Shown here piece by piece: positions 63,245 through 64,000 of a stretch of DNA of 64,000 nucleotides; position 1 is the first letter of the stretch, and each line of letters begins with the position of its first letter. The notes beneath the pieces are model-generated. The model searched no databases and was not told the DNA's origin. It saw only the letters and a program-made list of their open reading frames with translations. The DNA is from Melioribacteraceae bacterium 4301-Me. Its GTDB lineage: Bacteria; Bacteroidota; Ignavibacteria; Ignavibacteriales; Melioribacteraceae. The position numbers and the translations under genes were made by a program. The stretch covers positions 186,001 through 250,000 of the forward strand of contig JBGORM010000006.1 of assembly GCA_041538185.1 (NCBI GenBank), in the 5' to 3' direction.

Positions 63245-64000
63245 ATGAAGAAAATTTTTACCATTGTTTCACTGGTTTTGCTTTTTCCATTTTTGATTTT
63301 TGCTGGGACAACAGGGAAATTAACTGGAAGAGTAACCGATAAAAAGACCGGTGAACCATTACCATTTGTTAATATTACTATTGAAGGGACTACGTTAGGA
63401 GCTGCTTCTGACTTAGATGGTAGGTATGTAATACTTAATATTCCTCCGGGTAGGTACAATGTAAAATTCCAGTATGTAGGCTATCAACCTTTAGTAGTTG
63501 AAAACGTACAAATATCGATTGATTTAACTACCACTCAAGATGCACAACTCGAAGAATCAACCATAGAATTGGGCGCAGTAATTGTTCAAGGCAATGTTGA
63601 AAGAATTCAAAAAGATATAACCTCATCGCAGGCTCGTGTTACTTCTGAACAAATTCAGAATTTACCAGTAGTTGAGCTCAACGATATCTTACAATTGCAA
63701 GCAGGGGTAACAAAGGATGCAAATGGGCAGTTCCACATTAGGGGTGGTAGAACAACAGAAATAGCTTACTGGGTTAATGGGATTTCAATTACTGATCCGT
63801 ACGATAATAGCAGGGGGATTGAAATTGATAATAGCAGTGTTCAAGAGTTGCAGGTGATTAGTGGAACATTTAATGCAGAATATGGCCAGGCGTTATCTGG
63901 TATCGTTAATACTGTAACAAAAGAAGGTGGGAAAAGTTTTAATGGCGATGTAAAGGTCTATAGCAGCGACTATGTTAGTAATTTTACAGATTACTTTGTT
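63245..64000 (+). CDS. TonB-dependent receptor with carboxypeptidase-regulatory-like domain (3' end outside window)
   Basis: The frame is open to the right edge; 252 residues are visible. The start is an ATG after GGGAGG. A signal peptide (IFTIVSLVLLFPFLIFAG) precedes a CarboxypepD_reg-like domain (~24-105: GRVTDKKTGEPLPFVNI, DLDGRYVILNIPPG, YVGYQPLVV). A plug domain begins at about 118 (VTSEQIQNLPVVELNDIL, RGGRTTEIAYWVNG, AEYGQALSGIVN). This is the layout of Bacteroidota/Ignavibacteria outer-membrane receptors. The ligand cannot be inferred. Confidence 0.93.
   Translation, partial: MKKIFTIVSLVLLFPFLIFAGTTGKLTGRVTDKKTGEPLPFVNITIEGTTLGAASDLDGRYVILNIPPGRYNVKFQYVGYQPLVVENVQISIDLTTTQDAQLEESTIELGAVIVQGNVERIQKDITSSQARVTSEQIQNLPVVELNDILQLQAGVTKDANGQFHIRGGRTTEIAYWVNGISITDPYDNSRGIEIDNSSVQELQVISGTFNAEYGQALSGIVNTVTKEGGKSFNGDVKVYSSDYVSNFTDYFV

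Overview
The window looks like part of a chromosome from the Ignavibacteria/Chlorobi-like branch of the Bacteroidota-Chlorobiota group. Support comes from the low G+C content with long A/T-rich spacers, a secreted protein ending in a type IX secretion (Por) sorting domain of the 'NYPNPFNPST' type, a TAnnTTTG-like promoter before argC, outer-membrane barrel and TonB-receptor genes, and short palindromic dispersed repeats. The organism assignment is inference; no rRNA is present.

Layout. 0-5.5 kb: a GAF/ATPase kinase cut by the left edge, miaA, a glycosyltransferase and prfA. 5.5-15.1 kb (minus): a surface-glycan locus (two GT4 glycosyltransferases, YfhO-like membrane protein, Wzx-like flippase) ending in a compact methyltransferase-HAD phosphatase-LicC-like-LicD-like cassette that probably adds a phospho-alcohol to a glycan. 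15.3-17.9 kb: M13 peptidase and DUF486 protein. 17.9-19.05 kb: repeat block. 19-23.2 kb: DUF6544-like protein, a DUF134 regulator plus NifX-like protein behind a 22-bp palindrome, a DapDC-like decarboxylase and a degenerate CPBP protein. 23.4-27.4 kb: trmB, then a sigma-54 module: PAS-type enhancer-binding protein, two inverted-repeat sites, a -24/-12 promoter, a TPR protein and a Tat/T9SS-type di-haem GCAxxG protein. 28.5-34.7 kb (minus): phosphatase, hslU, hslV, proC, NnrU-like methyltransferase, rpoN and DUF3109. 36.1-40.5 kb: a more G+C-rich, decaying segment with a serpin-like remnant, a truncated NtrB-type kinase, an NtrC-type regulator, a frameshifted coiled-coil protein and an outer-membrane barrel. 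40.9-48.6 kb: alr, YgjV/GNAT protein, RluA-type synthase, SpoIIE-type phosphatase, ClC channel, GT2 and a small Cys-rich membrane protein. 49.1-56.4 kb: argCJBDRGH behind a paired ARG-box-like operator. 56.5-57.4 kb: an inverted copy of the 18-19 kb repeat block. 58.1-64 kb: tRNA-Lys, a fused CitD-CitE and CitF citrate lyase, a double-parvulin isomerase, and a TonB-dependent receptor cut by the right edge.

How it fits together: rpoN (32.6 kb), the PAS activator (26 kb) and the -24/-12 promoter (25.85 kb) form one plausible circuit for an exported redox protein. The arginine genes carry their own repressor and operator. The glycan locus contains assembly, export and a terminal decoration cassette. 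The most promising under-described items are the sigma-54/T9SS cytochrome module, the Lic-like cassette, the DUF134/NifX palindrome, and the MITE-like repeat family with 17-bp inverted ends, which also lies inside two ~0.92-kb inverted blocks about 38 kb apart.
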